Assembly: GCF_003024605.1 (NCBI RefSeq)
Contig: NZ_PYJQ01000009.1
Coordinates: forward strand, 992,001-1,056,000
DNA: 64,000 nucleotides
DNA from: Rhizobium sp. JAB6
Lineage (GTDB): Bacteria; Pseudomonadota; Alphaproteobacteria; Rhizobiales; Rhizobiaceae
Direction of reading: 5' to 3'
Shown here: positions 1-7,882 of the stretch, piece by piece
Position numbering within the stretch: the stretch's first letter is position 1
Layout: each line of letters begins with the position of its first letter
The notes under the pieces: generated by a model
Told to the model about the DNA's origin: nothing
The model's input: the letters and a program-made list of their open reading frames with translations, nothing else
Databases searched by the model: none
Position numbers and translations under genes: made by a program

Positions 1-491
1 GCTGCCCGGTTGGAATAGACCTCGATGCCAACGGCGGCCAGCGCCCGATGGCTGAAAGTAGGGCCATGGCCGGTTCTCTGGGCCGTCGCATCATGCCACC
101 AATCGTGATTGCCGATGATGGCGTGGACACCGAGCGGCGCCTTCAGCTTCGCCAGTTCCGCCGCCCAGATGCGATGATCGACACGGCTGGTAATGAGATC
201 GGTTCCCGATGTGTAATCGCCGAGCAGTACGATGATGTCACCGCCGAGCTCATTGGCATGGGCGCAGATCGAGGCGATGCGCTCGGCATTCATCCAGGGC
301 TCACAGGCATGGAAATCGGCGAGCGCAACGATCCTCAGCTTCAGCCCGGGCGTCCATCCCGGCGGGGTCAGCGCATAGCGGGTGACATTCAGCCGAACGA
401 CCGGCTCATAGCCGAGCGCATATCCCCCGAATGCCATCAAACCAAATATGCTGCCGCCGAAAAGCTTCAGGAAGGCACGACGGCCGAGCAT
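1..491 (-). CDS. Metallophosphoesterase, Tat-exported (3' end outside window)
   Basis: Partial gene; the C-terminus lies beyond the left edge. The reverse-strand protein begins with a twin-arginine signal (RRAFLK at about residues 4-9) and a hydrophobic segment. It then shows calcineurin-like phosphoesterase motifs: an ADFHACEP block near residue 58, a GDY block near 90 and a GNHDWWHD block near 127. These fit the YkuE-like family of membrane-associated or exported phosphoesterases; the substrate is unknown. Its ATG directly abuts the ruvB stop codon, so it probably forms the last part of the ruv operon. Only about 163 residues are visible. Confidence 0.85.
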   Translation of the reverse strand, partial: MLGRRAFLKLFGGSIFGLMAFGGYALGYEPVVRLNVTRYALTPPGWTPGLKLRIVALADFHACEPWMNAERIASICAHANELGGDIIVLLGDYTSGTDLITSRVDHRIWAAELAKLKAPLGVHAIIGNHDWWHDATAQRTGHGPTFSHRALAAVGIEVYSNRA

Positions 492-1532
492 TCAATCGTC
501 CTCCCGGAACAACCCGAACTGTGCTGCCTCCAAATCCTTGGGCGGCTGCATGCCGAGATGTTTCCAGGCGATCGCGGTCAAGACACGGCCGCGCGGCGTA
601 CGCTGAATGAAGCCCTGCTGGATCATATAGGGCTCGATAATATCTTCGATCGCGTCGCGCGGCTCGGAAAGGCCGGCGGCAATGGTCTCGATGCCGACAG
701 GGCCGCCGCCGAAATTGACCGCGATCATGTTCAGATAGCGCTTGTCGAGCTGGTCGAAACCGACATCGTCGACGAGAAGCCGTCTCAGCGCCTCGTCGGC
801 AATCTCGCGCGTTACCGCTTCGACCTTGGCGACCTCGGCGAAATCGCGCACGCGCCGCAGCAGCCGGCCGGCAATGCGCGGCGTGCCGCGGGCGCGACGC
901 GCAATTTCCCGCGCACCCTCATCGGTCATGCCAAGACCCATGAGCCTCGCACCACGCCGGACGATCAGTTCAAGTTCTTCGACCGTATAGAAACTCAGGC
1001 GCACCGGAATGCCGAAACGGTCGCGCAGCGGCGTCGTCAGCAGGCCGAGACGGGTCGTCGCGGCAACCAGAGTGAACTTGGCGAGATCGATCTTCACCGA
1101 ACGTGCCGCCGGGCCCTCGCCGATGATCAGATCGAGCTGGAAATCCTCCATCGCCGGATAAAGAATTTCCTCGACAGCCGGGTTCAAACGATGGATTTCG
1201 TCGATGAAGAGGACGTCCCGCTCCTCGAGGTTGGTGAGCAGTGCGGCAAGATCGCCCGCCTTGGCGATGACGGGGCCTGATGTCGAGCGGAAATTGACGC
1301 CGAGTTCCTTCGCCATGATCTGCGCCAGCGTCGTCTTGCCGAGGCCGGGCGGACCGACGAACAGCACATGGTCCAGCGCCTCGCCGCGCCCCTTGGCCGC
1401 CTCTATGAAGACCTTCAGATTGGCGCGCGCTTCAGCCTGGCCCGTAAACTCGTCCAGCGATTGCGGCCTGAGCGTCGCGTCGATGTCTTCGCCCCGCTTC
1501 TCCGGCGATATCAGACGTGCGGCTTCACTCAT
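492..1532 (-). CDS. ruvB: Holliday junction branch migration ATPase RuvB
   Basis: Motor subunit of the RuvABC resolvasome; hexameric AAA+ rings pull DNA through RuvA-bound Holliday junctions in recombinational repair. The 346-residue length is normal. Visible are the Walker A GPPGLGKT (about residue 60), Walker B LFIDEIHR (about 109), the sensor region AATTRLGLL, and the C-terminal winged helix with TPRGR. It lies downstream of ruvA on the same strand, 153 bp away, and its stop abuts the next start. The long opposite-strand reading frames here are shadows. Confidence 0.98.
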   Translation of the reverse strand: MSEAARLISPEKRGEDIDATLRPQSLDEFTGQAEARANLKVFIEAAKGRGEALDHVLFVGPPGLGKTTLAQIMAKELGVNFRSTSGPVIAKAGDLAALLTNLEERDVLFIDEIHRLNPAVEEILYPAMEDFQLDLIIGEGPAARSVKIDLAKFTLVAATTRLGLLTTPLRDRFGIPVRLSFYTVEELELIVRRGARLMGLGMTDEGAREIARRARGTPRIAGRLLRRVRDFAEVAKVEAVTREIADEALRRLLVDDVGFDQLDKRYLNMIAVNFGGGPVGIETIAAGLSEPRDAIEDIIEPYMIQQGFIQRTPRGRVLTAIAWKHLGMQPPKDLEAAQFGLFREDD

Positions 1533-1685
1533 GTCAGAGGTTCCATTTCCGGTATGCGTTTTGCGGCTCGCGCGTCAAAGGCGTTATCACATCCGCCGCA
1601 TCAAAAATACTCTTCGACGAAGGAGTGCAGAAGCTCAATCTCTCGGCTTTGCGACAATAGTCAGGATTGCGGAAGGTGCAAAGCC

Positions 1686-2300
1686 TCACCGCGAGAGTTC
1701 CTTGAGTCCGAGGCGGATCAGCTTGGCACTATCGGCACCTTCGCCGGCCGCCTTTATCGCTGCCGCTACGGCATTGGCCGCCTGATCGCGGGAATAGCCG
1801 AGATTGGTCAGCGCCGAAACGGCGTCTGCCACGGGTGCCGATGCGACTCCTTCGCCCAACTCCTGCTTGAGCTGGATGTTGGCGGCGTCGCCGGCAAAAG
1901 CCGGTGCCTTGTTCTTCAGTTCCGTCACGATGCGCATGGCAACTTTCGGGCCGACGCCAGGCGCCCGCGAAACGGCGGCGCGATCCTGCAACGCAATGGC
2001 ATTTGCAAGCTCGGCCGGCGTCAGCGTCGACAGCAGCGCCAGCGCCACCTTCGCACCGACGCCCTGAACCGTCTGCACGATATTGAACCACTCGCGCTCC
2101 AGCGCCGTCATGAAGCCGAAAAGCCGGATCTGATCCTCTCGCACATAGGTCTCGATGAATAGAATGCAGGCCTCGCCGGCGGAGCCGAGCTTCGACAGCG
2201 TTCGGGCCGAGCAATAGGCGACGTAGCAGACGCCATGGACATCCACGAGAACATAGTCTTCGCCGATCTCTTCGATTGTGCCTTTCAGCTTGCCGATCAT
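1686..2300 (-). CDS. ruvA: Holliday junction branch migration protein RuvA
   Basis: Junction-recognition subunit that tetramerises on four-way DNA and loads RuvB. It has 204 residues, the family's usual size. The N-terminal OB-fold begins [12 protein letters not shown]. The two helix-hairpin-helix segments are visible ([13 protein letters not shown] near residue 78 and [12 protein letters not shown] near 113), and the C-terminal three-helix RuvB-binding domain ends with a GLKEL motif. The start lies only 12 bp after the vapC-type gene, so ruvA is probably read from a transcript that crosses the inserted toxin-antitoxin pair, or from an unseen promoter inside it. Confidence 0.98.
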   Translation of the reverse strand: MIGKLKGTIEEIGEDYVLVDVHGVCYVAYCSARTLSKLGSAGEACILFIETYVREDQIRLFGFMTALEREWFNIVQTVQGVGAKVALALLSTLTPAELANAIALQDRAAVSRAPGVGPKVAMRIVTELKNKAPAFAGDAANIQLKQELGEGVASAPVADAVSALTNLGYSRDQAANAVAAAIKAAGEGADSAKLIRLGLKELSR

Positions 2301-2312
2301 GAATTGCGTCCG

Positions 2313-2726
2313 TCAGGGATGGGTTTCTGGAGTGATGAGGTCGAGTGAGGGAAAGTAGGAGCGGTAGCCCTTGAGATCTCGCGTCAATATGGAATAGCCG
2401 CGCACTGCAGCGTGCGCTCCGATCAGAAAGTCTGGAAGAATGCGCTCTCTCTCACCACCAGCCTGGCGATAAACCCTAAAAGCCGCCGCTGCGGCAAATG
2501 CTGCTGGCCAGGGAATGCTTTCACGGCGAAATTCGCTTTGCGGCAGCAGCTCGTCCACTTGATCCATGCTGCTGTAACGCAGAGAGAATTCCGCATAAAT
2601 GATGGGGTTGATAACGACCGGTCCTCGCTTGAAAGCGGAAAGAATCTGCCCACTGGACCAGCCGTGCCAGGCTGAACCAGATATCGCCAGATCAACCAGC
2701 ACATTCGTATCGACGATGGTGACCAT
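2313..2726 (-). CDS. PIN-domain toxin, VapC family
   Basis: Probable site-specific endoribonuclease toxin. The acidic PIN residues are visible: IVDTNVLVDL at the N-terminus, YAEFSLRY mid-protein, DFLIGAHA and LTRDLKGY near the C-terminus. The length is about 137 residues from the ATG at 2726; a GTG at 2738 is possible and would overlap the antitoxin gene. The ATG follows the antitoxin TAG by one base, the usual tight coupling of antitoxin-first TA operons. It lies between ruvC and ruvA, an unusual location. The target RNA cannot be predicted. Confidence 0.9.
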   Translation of the reverse strand: MVTIVDTNVLVDLAISGSAWHGWSSGQILSAFKRGPVVINPIIYAEFSLRYSSMDQVDELLPQSEFRRESIPWPAAFAAAAAFRVYRQAGGERERILPDFLIGAHAAVRGYSILTRDLKGYRSYFPSLDLITPETHP

Positions 2727-2727
2727 G

Positions 2728-2979
2728 CTACCGGTCACGAGTCATCGACATCAGAGTCTCGGCGTCGATATCCTGATCGCCGGTGCCTTCCAGGCGCTTG
2801 AGAGTGGCCATGAACCGATCGAGCCGTTGCCGATCCTCGATCTCCCGCTTGCCGTTTTTGGGTGAAACAACCAGCTTTCCATTCTCGATGGAGAATATGA
2901 CCTCGCTGTTGAGCTCTATGCCAGCCAACTCACGCAAATCGCGAGGGATAGTCACCTGTCCCTTGGATGTCACACGCAT
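2728..2979 (-). CDS. AbrB/MazE-type antitoxin of the VapBC-like pair
   Basis: 83-residue protein with an N-terminal swapped-hairpin AbrB DNA-binding domain (RVTSKGQVTIPRDLRE at residues 2-17) and a charged, probably flexible C-terminal tail that would wrap the PIN toxin. It is first in the pair and immediately precedes the toxin gene. An 8-bp perfect inverted repeat touches its start codon, as expected for autorepression by antitoxin or by the complex. Family and orientation support the call; the exact class name (VapB or AbrB-type) is a convention. Confidence 0.88.
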   Translation of the reverse strand: MRVTSKGQVTIPRDLRELAGIELNSEVIFSIENGKLVVSPKNGKREIEDRQRLDRFMATLKRLEGTGDQDIDAETLMSMTRDR

Positions 2980-3006
2980 TCTTACTCTCCCGTCACAAAG
3001 TAAGAA
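2979..3006 (-). promoter_or_regulatory. Inverted-repeat operator of the toxin-antitoxin operon
   Basis: The arms TTCTTACT (2979-2986) and AGTAAGAA (2999-3006) are perfect reverse complements separated by 12 bases. The site ends on the first base of the antitoxin ATG and overlaps the likely -10 hexamer (GATAAT, minus strand 3011-3006), which fits autorepression. Binding by the AbrB-type antitoxin is inference. Confidence 0.65.
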
Positions 3007-3032
3007 TTATCATTACCATAGGAACAAGTCAA
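3006..3032 (-). promoter_or_regulatory. Probable promoter of the toxin-antitoxin operon, overlapping the ruvC stop
   Basis: On the minus strand, TTGACT (3032-3027) and GATAAT (3011-3006) are separated by 15 bases; a TAATTC reading would give 17. The TGA inside TTGACT is the ruvC stop codon, so the cassette carries its own promoter starting at the very end of ruvC. Confidence 0.5.
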
Positions 3033-3529
3033 GAACAAACTATCCGGCTGGCGCCGCGGTTGTGGGCATGACAGACGGCAATGGCGAGCGCATCCGCGGC
3101 GTCATTGCCCTTGAACTCGACCTTGGGCATCAGGATCTTCAGCATCATGTGGATCTGCTGCTTCTCGCCGTGTCCGACGCCGATCACGGCCTTCTTGACC
3201 GCGTTCGGCGCATATTCCGAGACGGGCAGACCGGCGCGCGCCGGCACCAGCATGACTACGCCACGCGCCTGGCCGAGCTTCAAAGTCGCCACCGCATCCT
3301 TGTTGACGAAGGTCTGTTCGACGGCAGCCTCGTCGGGCTGATAGCTGTGAACGACGTCGACAAGCCCGTCGTGAAGCTGGCACAGGCGGGACGCGAGATC
3401 CATGTCGCCGTCCGAGGTCACGGTTCCCGATGCGACGAAGCGCAGGGAATTGCCAAGCGTATCAATGATACCCCAGCCGGTGCGGCGCAAGCCCGGATCG
3501 ATGCCGATGATGCGAATCGTATTCTGCAT
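3029..3529 (-). CDS. ruvC: Crossover junction endodeoxyribonuclease RuvC
   Basis: Holliday junction resolvase, partner of RuvAB. The 166-residue protein shows the RNase H-like catalytic acids in [12 protein letters not shown] (D near residue 11), EQTFVNKD (E near 71) and [10 protein letters not shown] (two D near 143-146). The last few residues after HAHNRG look atypical, and the ORF is slightly shorter than the rhizobial versions I recall. The stop codon coincides with the -35 element of the toxin-antitoxin cassette, suggesting that insertion replaced the original tail. All catalytic residues are intact. Confidence 0.97.
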   Translation of the reverse strand: MQNTIRIIGIDPGLRRTGWGIIDTLGNSLRFVASGTVTSDGDMDLASRLCQLHDGLVDVVHSYQPDEAAVEQTFVNKDAVATLKLGQARGVVMLVPARAGLPVSEYAPNAVKKAVIGVGHGEKQQIHMMLKILMPKVEFKGNDAADALAIAVCHAHNRGASRIVCS

Positions 3530-3718
3530 AAGCCAACCTATCTTTCAGACCCGACATGTGCCAGCAAAATGTGAACAAAACAAAAACAAGCCCTGGATTG
3601 GATCGCCGAAGCCACGCTGAAAACATCGTGACGAAATTGCGGCGGCGGGTTTGGAATAGGCGTGCAGCGCTCCTACATGTGCAAGCAACCCTCCCTTCCA
3701 CCACGCAGGTTTCTTGCC

Positions 3719-4717
3719 ATGGTCCCCTTTTCCATCCTCGATCTTTCGCCCGTTGCCGAAGGCAGCACTATCAGCCAGTCCTTCGAGAGTTCGAAGCGCA
3801 TGGCGCAGAAGGCGGAAGAACTGGGCTACAACCGATTCTGGCTCGCCGAGCATCATGGCATGCCGGGTGTCGCAAGTGCTGCGACCTCAGTCGTCATCGG
3901 CCATGTCGGCGCGGCAACCTCGCGCATCCGCATCGGTTCGGGTGGCGTCATGCTGCCGAACCATTCTCCGCTCGTGATTGCCGAGCAGTTCGGCACACTG
4001 GAAGCGCTGTTTCCCGGCCGCGTCGATCTCGGCCTCGGCCGCGCGCCCGGCACCGACATGCGCACGGCCCAGGCCCTGCGGCGGAATATGGAAGCAGGAG
4101 CACAAAGCTTCCCCAACGATATCGTCGAGCTGCAGCACCTCTTCAGCCCGGCTGACGACAACCAGGTCATCCTCGCCGTTCCCGGCCATGGCGCCAACAT
4201 CCCCATCTGGCTGCTCGGCTCCAGCCTCTACAGCGCCCACCTCGCCGCCATGTTCGGCTTGCCCTATGCCTTCGCCTCGCATTTTGCGCCAGAAGCCTTG
4301 ATGGATGCTATCGCCATCTACCGCGAGCGCTTCACGCCTTCGGCCACGCTCGATAAGCCCTATGTCATGGTCGGCGCCATGGGCGCTGTGGCCGATACGG
4401 ACGAAGAAGCGCAGTATCACTTCACCTCAGCACAGCAGCAATTCGTCAATCTCCGCCGCAACGTGCGCGGCCCCTTCCCGCGCCCGCGCCGTGACATGGA
4501 TGATTTCTGGACGCCGATGGAAAAGCTGAATGTGGAAAATACGCTGCGCTATGCCGTGGTCGGCTCGCCGGCAACGGCGCAGGCGAAGCTTTCGCAATTC
4601 ATCAAGGACACGGAAGCAGACGAAGTCATCATTTCGATGCCGATCCACGACATCGAGGCGCGCTTGAAGTCGGTGGAACTCTTCGCGACGCTTCCAAGCT
4701 TCAAGAAGGTCTCCTGA
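3719..4717 (+). CDS. LLM-class flavin-dependent oxidoreductase (luciferase-like monooxygenase)
   Basis: Predicted FMN-dependent monooxygenase of the bacterial luciferase superfamily, about 332 residues. Typical features are the start [25 protein letters not shown] (near 41), [15 protein letters not shown], the substrate-binding [14 protein letters not shown] segment and a C-terminal VVGSP block. The reading frame runs upstream to 3662, but the family N-terminus matches the ATG at 3719. It is divergent from ruvC, monocistronic, and followed by a hairpin. The substrate is not deducible. Confidence 0.9.
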   Translation: MVPFSILDLSPVAEGSTISQSFESSKRMAQKAEELGYNRFWLAEHHGMPGVASAATSVVIGHVGAATSRIRIGSGGVMLPNHSPLVIAEQFGTLEALFPGRVDLGLGRAPGTDMRTAQALRRNMEAGAQSFPNDIVELQHLFSPADDNQVILAVPGHGANIPIWLLGSSLYSAHLAAMFGLPYAFASHFAPEALMDAIAIYRERFTPSATLDKPYVMVGAMGAVADTDEEAQYHFTSAQQQFVNLRRNVRGPFPRPRRDMDDFWTPMEKLNVENTLRYAVVGSPATAQAKLSQFIKDTEADEVIISMPIHDIEARLKSVELFATLPSFKKVS

Positions 4718-4735
4718 CTTTCAGGCGGTCTATGC

Positions 4736-4764
4736 GGTGAGCCGATCTCATATTCGGGCTCACC
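4736..4764. terminator. Hairpin between convergent genes
   Basis: GGTGAGCC and GGGCTCACC arms flank a roughly 12-base loop between the LLM gene and the DoxX gene. There is no strong T-run on either side, so it could be a weak bidirectional terminator. Confidence 0.35.
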
Positions 4765-4779
4765 GGGCGATCGACGGGC

Positions 4780-5217
4780 TCAAGCCACCAGCCTCGTCTT
4801 CCAATGACGCCGGATGAGCATGTCGAGCGACAGCTTGCCGGCGCCGGCAACGATCAGGGCGAACATGCCGCCTGCGATCGCCAAATCCTTTTCGAAATGC
4901 AGCAATTCGTTGTGGCTGGCGAAATTGGTGTGAAACAGCAGTGCCGTCAGCACGCAGAACAGGCCAAGGCCAAATGCCGCCAGGCGGGTCATGAACCCGA
5001 GCGCGATGGCAAAGCCGGCGCCAAGCTGCAGCACGATGGTGGCAATGGCGATGGGAGCAGTGACGCCAAGCCTCGCCATCGCCTCCAATGCGGTGTCGAG
5101 ATTGCTGGCAAGTTCGATGCCTTCTTCGAGAAAGAGCAGCGATAGCAGCAGACGGCCGAACAGCAATGCCATGTCGGCCATATTCACGAGAACGGCATTC
5201 TCCTCTTCCAATTCCAT
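4780..5217 (-). CDS. DoxX family membrane protein
   Basis: 145-residue integral membrane protein with about four hydrophobic segments (FGRLLLSLLFLEEG, IAIATIVLQLGAGFAIALG, GLFCVLTALLF, GGMFALIVAGAG). DoxX-family proteins are linked to respiratory or thiol redox chemistry; the role here is unknown. The frame extends upstream to 5475, but the ATG at 5217 has a clear GGAAGGAG ribosome site and gives the family length. It is last in the minus-strand set MBL hydrolase, TPR protein, DoxX that probably belongs to the neighbouring ECF sigma regulon. Confidence 0.88.
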   Translation of the reverse strand: MELEEENAVLVNMADMALLFGRLLLSLLFLEEGIELASNLDTALEAMARLGVTAPIAIATIVLQLGAGFAIALGFMTRLAAFGLGLFCVLTALLFHTNFASHNELLHFEKDLAIAGGMFALIVAGAGKLSLDMLIRRHWKTRLVA

Positions 5218-5323
5218 GGCCTTTCTCCTTCCCGTCGAAATCCGCGCGGCTTCCGATCCCGTCCGGCAGCATCCCCTCGACGTCATCGAGTGAAATGCCG
5301 CCGGATCGGTTGCGGCCGGGGCT

Positions 5324-5785
5324 TTAGTTGGTTCCCTTGGCGGCGATTGCCTTGGTGAGATCTTCAAGCTCCTCGCATCCCGACGGGCAAAGCTTGGCAA
5401 GTGCTGCGAGCTGCTCGCGGGCCTTGGGCATATCGCCGGTTTCGACATAGAGTTCGCCGAGATATTCGTGCGCACCCTTGTGGCCCGGCTGCAGTTCCAG
5501 GGCCTTGGTGTAGTAGGTCAGCGATGTCTTGAAGTCGCCGGTCTTGCGCAGGGTAAAGCCCATCAGATTGTAGACATCGGCTTGCTGGTGCTCCTCGGCG
5601 ATATCACGAAGCTCGGCGAGCGCGCCGGCATAGTCCTTCGCGTCGATCTTGGTGCGCACCGAAGTCAGATCGGGCGCATCGCTCGATTCCATATTGTCGA
5701 CGGCAAAAGCGACTCCTGACGTTGCGGCAGGAAGGATGGTAACGGCGCAAAGCCCGGCGATCCCGAAAATGGCATGTCTGAACAT
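5324..5785 (-). CDS. Secreted tetratricopeptide-repeat protein
   Basis: 153 residues with an N-terminal signal peptide (hydrophobic core near residues 5-25, followed by an AFA-type cleavage region). TPR units follow: YNLMGFTLRKTGDFKTSLTYY and KGAHEYLGELYVETGDMPKA. The C-terminus contains a CPSGC motif (near residues 135-139), a closely spaced cysteine pair that could bind metal or form a disulfide in the periplasm. It lies between the MBL hydrolase gene (24 bp gap) and doxX, so it is probably co-transcribed. TPR proteins usually mediate protein contacts; no partner is known. Confidence 0.85.
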   Translation of the reverse strand: MFRHAIFGIAGLCAVTILPAATSGVAFAVDNMESSDAPDLTSVRTKIDAKDYAGALAELRDIAEEHQQADVYNLMGFTLRKTGDFKTSLTYYTKALELQPGHKGAHEYLGELYVETGDMPKAREQLAALAKLCPSGCEELEDLTKAIAAKGTN

Positions 5786-5809
5786 GATACTGCTCCTCTT
5801 TTTGGCCGC

Positions 5810-6784
5810 TCAGGCCTGGATGGTGGGGGTGAATCCGTAGGCATTGCCGTCCTTGACGAAGGTGCCGGAGCCCGGGAATGGGAAATGCGAGCCGCAGATC
5901 CTGATCTTGTCGGCAATGACGCGATCGATCAGCCTGCGGCGGGTGGCGACGGCCATCGGACCGTCCTGGTCGTAGGCGCCTTCCCATTCCGGATGGGGCG
6001 CAAGCAGCGCCGGCACATACATGATGTCGGCCGAGACCATCAGCTGCTCGCTGCCGCCATCGACGAGGAAGACGGAATGGCCGGGGGTATGGCCGTATGC
6101 GGCCAGCATGTGGACGCCGGGTGCGACTTCCGCATTGTCCTCGACGAGCTTCCAGTTCTTCCATGTCGGAAAGACGGAGGCAATGCGCCGGCCAGCTTCC
6201 TTGCGGCCTTCCGCCAGCTTGCCGACACGGCCGGGATCGGTCCACCAATTGTATTCGGCCGCGTTGACGATCAGTTCGGCATTCGGGAAGACGGCGGCAT
6301 TGGTCCCCTTTTCCATCAGGCCCCAGACGTGGTCCGGATGAAAATGCGAGATCATGATCGTATCGATCTTCTTGTAGTCGATGCCGGCGGCCGCCATGTT
6401 GGCCGGCAGATGCGTGGCATTGGTCTGCCACTGCCCGACACCGGAGCCGGCATCCATCATGATCTTCCGTCCGCCGATATCGAGAACGACGACGGTCAGC
6501 GGAATGGGCATGAAATCCGTGGTCAGGCCGGCCTTGGAGAGCGCTTCCTTGGTGTCTTCGACGGAAGCATTCTTGATGAAGGCCGGGTCATGCGGCTTGT
6601 GCCAGATGCCGTCATAAATGGCCGTGACCTCGATTGAGCCGACCTTGTATTTGTAGAAGCCGATCGCCGGCTCCAGCGGCGTGGCGGCAAAGGCTTGCGG
6701 GATGAATTCGAGCTTCGACGACAGACCGAAGGCTGCCGCAGCTGCGGCCGTGCCGAGAACGGCGCGGCGGGTCATATCAAACAT
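5810..6784 (-). CDS. Tat-exported MBL-fold metallo-hydrolase
   Basis: 324 residues. A twin-arginine signal (TRRAVLG at residues 5-11) precedes an alanine-rich hydrophobic stretch, so it is probably exported folded. The metal-binding signature is intact: SHFHPDHVWG near residue 145, GHTPGHSVF near 233 and SADIMYVP for the bridging Asp. GAGGAG lies ahead of the ATG. It is first gene of the minus-strand MBL/TPR/DoxX operon, divergent from the ECF sigma gene, with an ECF-type promoter at 6860-6888. The lactonase/quinoprotein-relay type of MBL is possible, but the substrate is unknown. Confidence 0.9.
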   Translation of the reverse strand: MFDMTRRAVLGTAAAAAAFGLSSKLEFIPQAFAATPLEPAIGFYKYKVGSIEVTAIYDGIWHKPHDPAFIKNASVEDTKEALSKAGLTTDFMPIPLTVVVLDIGGRKIMMDAGSGVGQWQTNATHLPANMAAAGIDYKKIDTIMISHFHPDHVWGLMEKGTNAAVFPNAELIVNAAEYNWWTDPGRVGKLAEGRKEAGRRIASVFPTWKNWKLVEDNAEVAPGVHMLAAYGHTPGHSVFLVDGGSEQLMVSADIMYVPALLAPHPEWEGAYDQDGPMAVATRRRLIDRVIADKIRICGSHFPFPGSGTFVKDGNAYGFTPTIQA

Positions 6785-6859
6785 CGCAATATCTCCTCAA
6801 AGTTATGGCTTTCGGGCTAGGCAGAAGTCGCAAGCGATTGCGGCCTTCCACTGAGGAAG

Positions 6860-6888
6860 AAGATCGATGGCGATGAGCGCTTATTCCC
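6860..6888 (-). promoter_or_regulatory. ECF-type promoter of the MBL/TPR/DoxX operon
   Basis: The minus strand carries GGGAATAA (6888-6881), 17 bases, then TCTT (6863-6860). The layout matches the sigma gene's own upstream element (GGGAATAA, 17 bases, TCTA). It predicts a leader of roughly 65-70 nt before the MBL start. Confidence 0.6.
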
Positions 6889-7008
6889 TGCAGTTCGAAA
6901 AATTCCCACAAGCCATTGAGGTATATGGTATTATTTTTGAACGATCGGATTGAAGCGTGAGAACGGCGGGCGTCCGCATTCGGCATCCGCGATTTTTTGT
7001 ATCCGATC

Positions 7009-7038
7009 GGGAATAAAGCCCGCGCGGGCGCGATCTAG
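7009..7038 (+). promoter_or_regulatory. ECF-type autoregulatory promoter of the sigma/anti-sigma genes
   Basis: GGGAATAA at 7009-7016 and TCTA at 7034-7037, 17 bases apart. A GGAA-type -35 with a TCTA-type -10 is typical of ECF sigma factors. Its twin lies on the opposite strand upstream of the divergent operon. Transcription from here favours a sigma start near 7106-7109 rather than at 7340. Confidence 0.6.
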
Positions 7039-7108
7039 TGTTGCAGGCAACATTGCAAGCACCGTATCAGCGGCTTACAGTCCACATCGGCGTTTTGCGG
7101 GGATCATG

Positions 7109-7882
7109 ATGACAGACGCCCGATTTATGACTTCGATGACGCGCGATGACGAGTTCGCACCATGGAGCTGGCGTTCGCCGCAAGACACCGCGGCTGGCAG
7201 GCTGGCTTGGTTTCTCCACCGCCTGCGCGCCTTCCTCGCCGCAATGAAACCGGAGAGGCACATTGTCCTCACGGCGACGGCAGAACCATCGACGCATGCG
7301 GTGTCTTCACAGCGCGCGCCCGCCTCGCCCGACGAGACCATGCGCCGCTTCCAGCGCACCATCATCCCGCATCTGGACGCCGCCTATAATTTCGCACGCT
7401 TTCTGAGCCGGGACGCCGATGCGGCGCAGGATATCGTGCAGGAGGCATATCTTCGCGCCTATCGCGGCTTTGGCGGCTTTCGCGACGGCGATGCCCGCGC
7501 CTGGACCTTCACCATCGTCCGCAACTGCTACCATGCCTGGCTGCAGGAGGGCCGGCGCAAGACCCGCTATGAGCAGCCGCTGACCGACGGACGAGATCTC
7601 GAGCAAGGCGCCGCCTCTCCCGATCCCGCTTCTGAAGAAGATACGCCGGAGGCAGCCTTCCTCCGCAAATCGGAAACGCAGCGCGTGCGCGAGGTCATCG
7701 ACAGGCTGCCCGATGCCATGCGCGAGGTCCTCGTCCTGCGGGAACTCGAAGATCTCTCTTACAAGGAAATCGCCGAGATCATCGATGCGCCGATCGGCAC
7801 CGTCATGTCGCGCCTCGCCCGCGCCCGCCGCGATTTCGGCGAGGCATGGCGTAGCCTCGAAGGAACAGGGGCGGCGCGATGA
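7109..7882 (+). CDS. ECF RNA polymerase sigma factor
   Basis: Sigma-70 family ECF protein. Region 2 is visible as FLSRDADAAQDIVQEAYLRAY and ARAWTFTIVRNCYHAWLQ; region 4 as LPDAMREVLVLRELEDL followed by the recognition helix YKEIAEIIDAPIGTVMSRLARAR. The core starts at the ATG at 7340 (180 residues). Starts at 7244 and at 7106/7109 give longer N-termini with coding-like third positions, and 7109 fits the promoter position and a weak GGGG site. The start is therefore uncertain. Its stop overlaps the anti-sigma ATG by four bases, so the pair is translationally coupled. Confidence 0.9.
   Translation: MTDARFMTSMTRDDEFAPWSWRSPQDTAAGRLAWFLHRLRAFLAAMKPERHIVLTATAEPSTHAVSSQRAPASPDETMRRFQRTIIPHLDAAYNFARFLSRDADAAQDIVQEAYLRAYRGFGGFRDGDARAWTFTIVRNCYHAWLQEGRRKTRYEQPLTDGRDLEQGAASPDPASEEDTPEAAFLRKSETQRVREVIDRLPDAMREVLVLRELEDLSYKEIAEIIDAPIGTVMSRLARARRDFGEAWRSLEGTGAAR

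Larger units (their letters stand above)
6785..7108. other. Divergent regulatory region of the ECF module
   Basis: 324 bp without a gene between the MBL operon and the sigma gene. It holds two oppositely oriented ECF-like promoters, listed separately, about 120 bp apart. I see no further ORF. Confidence 0.6.

Noticed and set aside
48..1280. 410-codon plus-strand frame
   Set aside because: Antisense to ruvB and the phosphoesterase gene, with no domain features.
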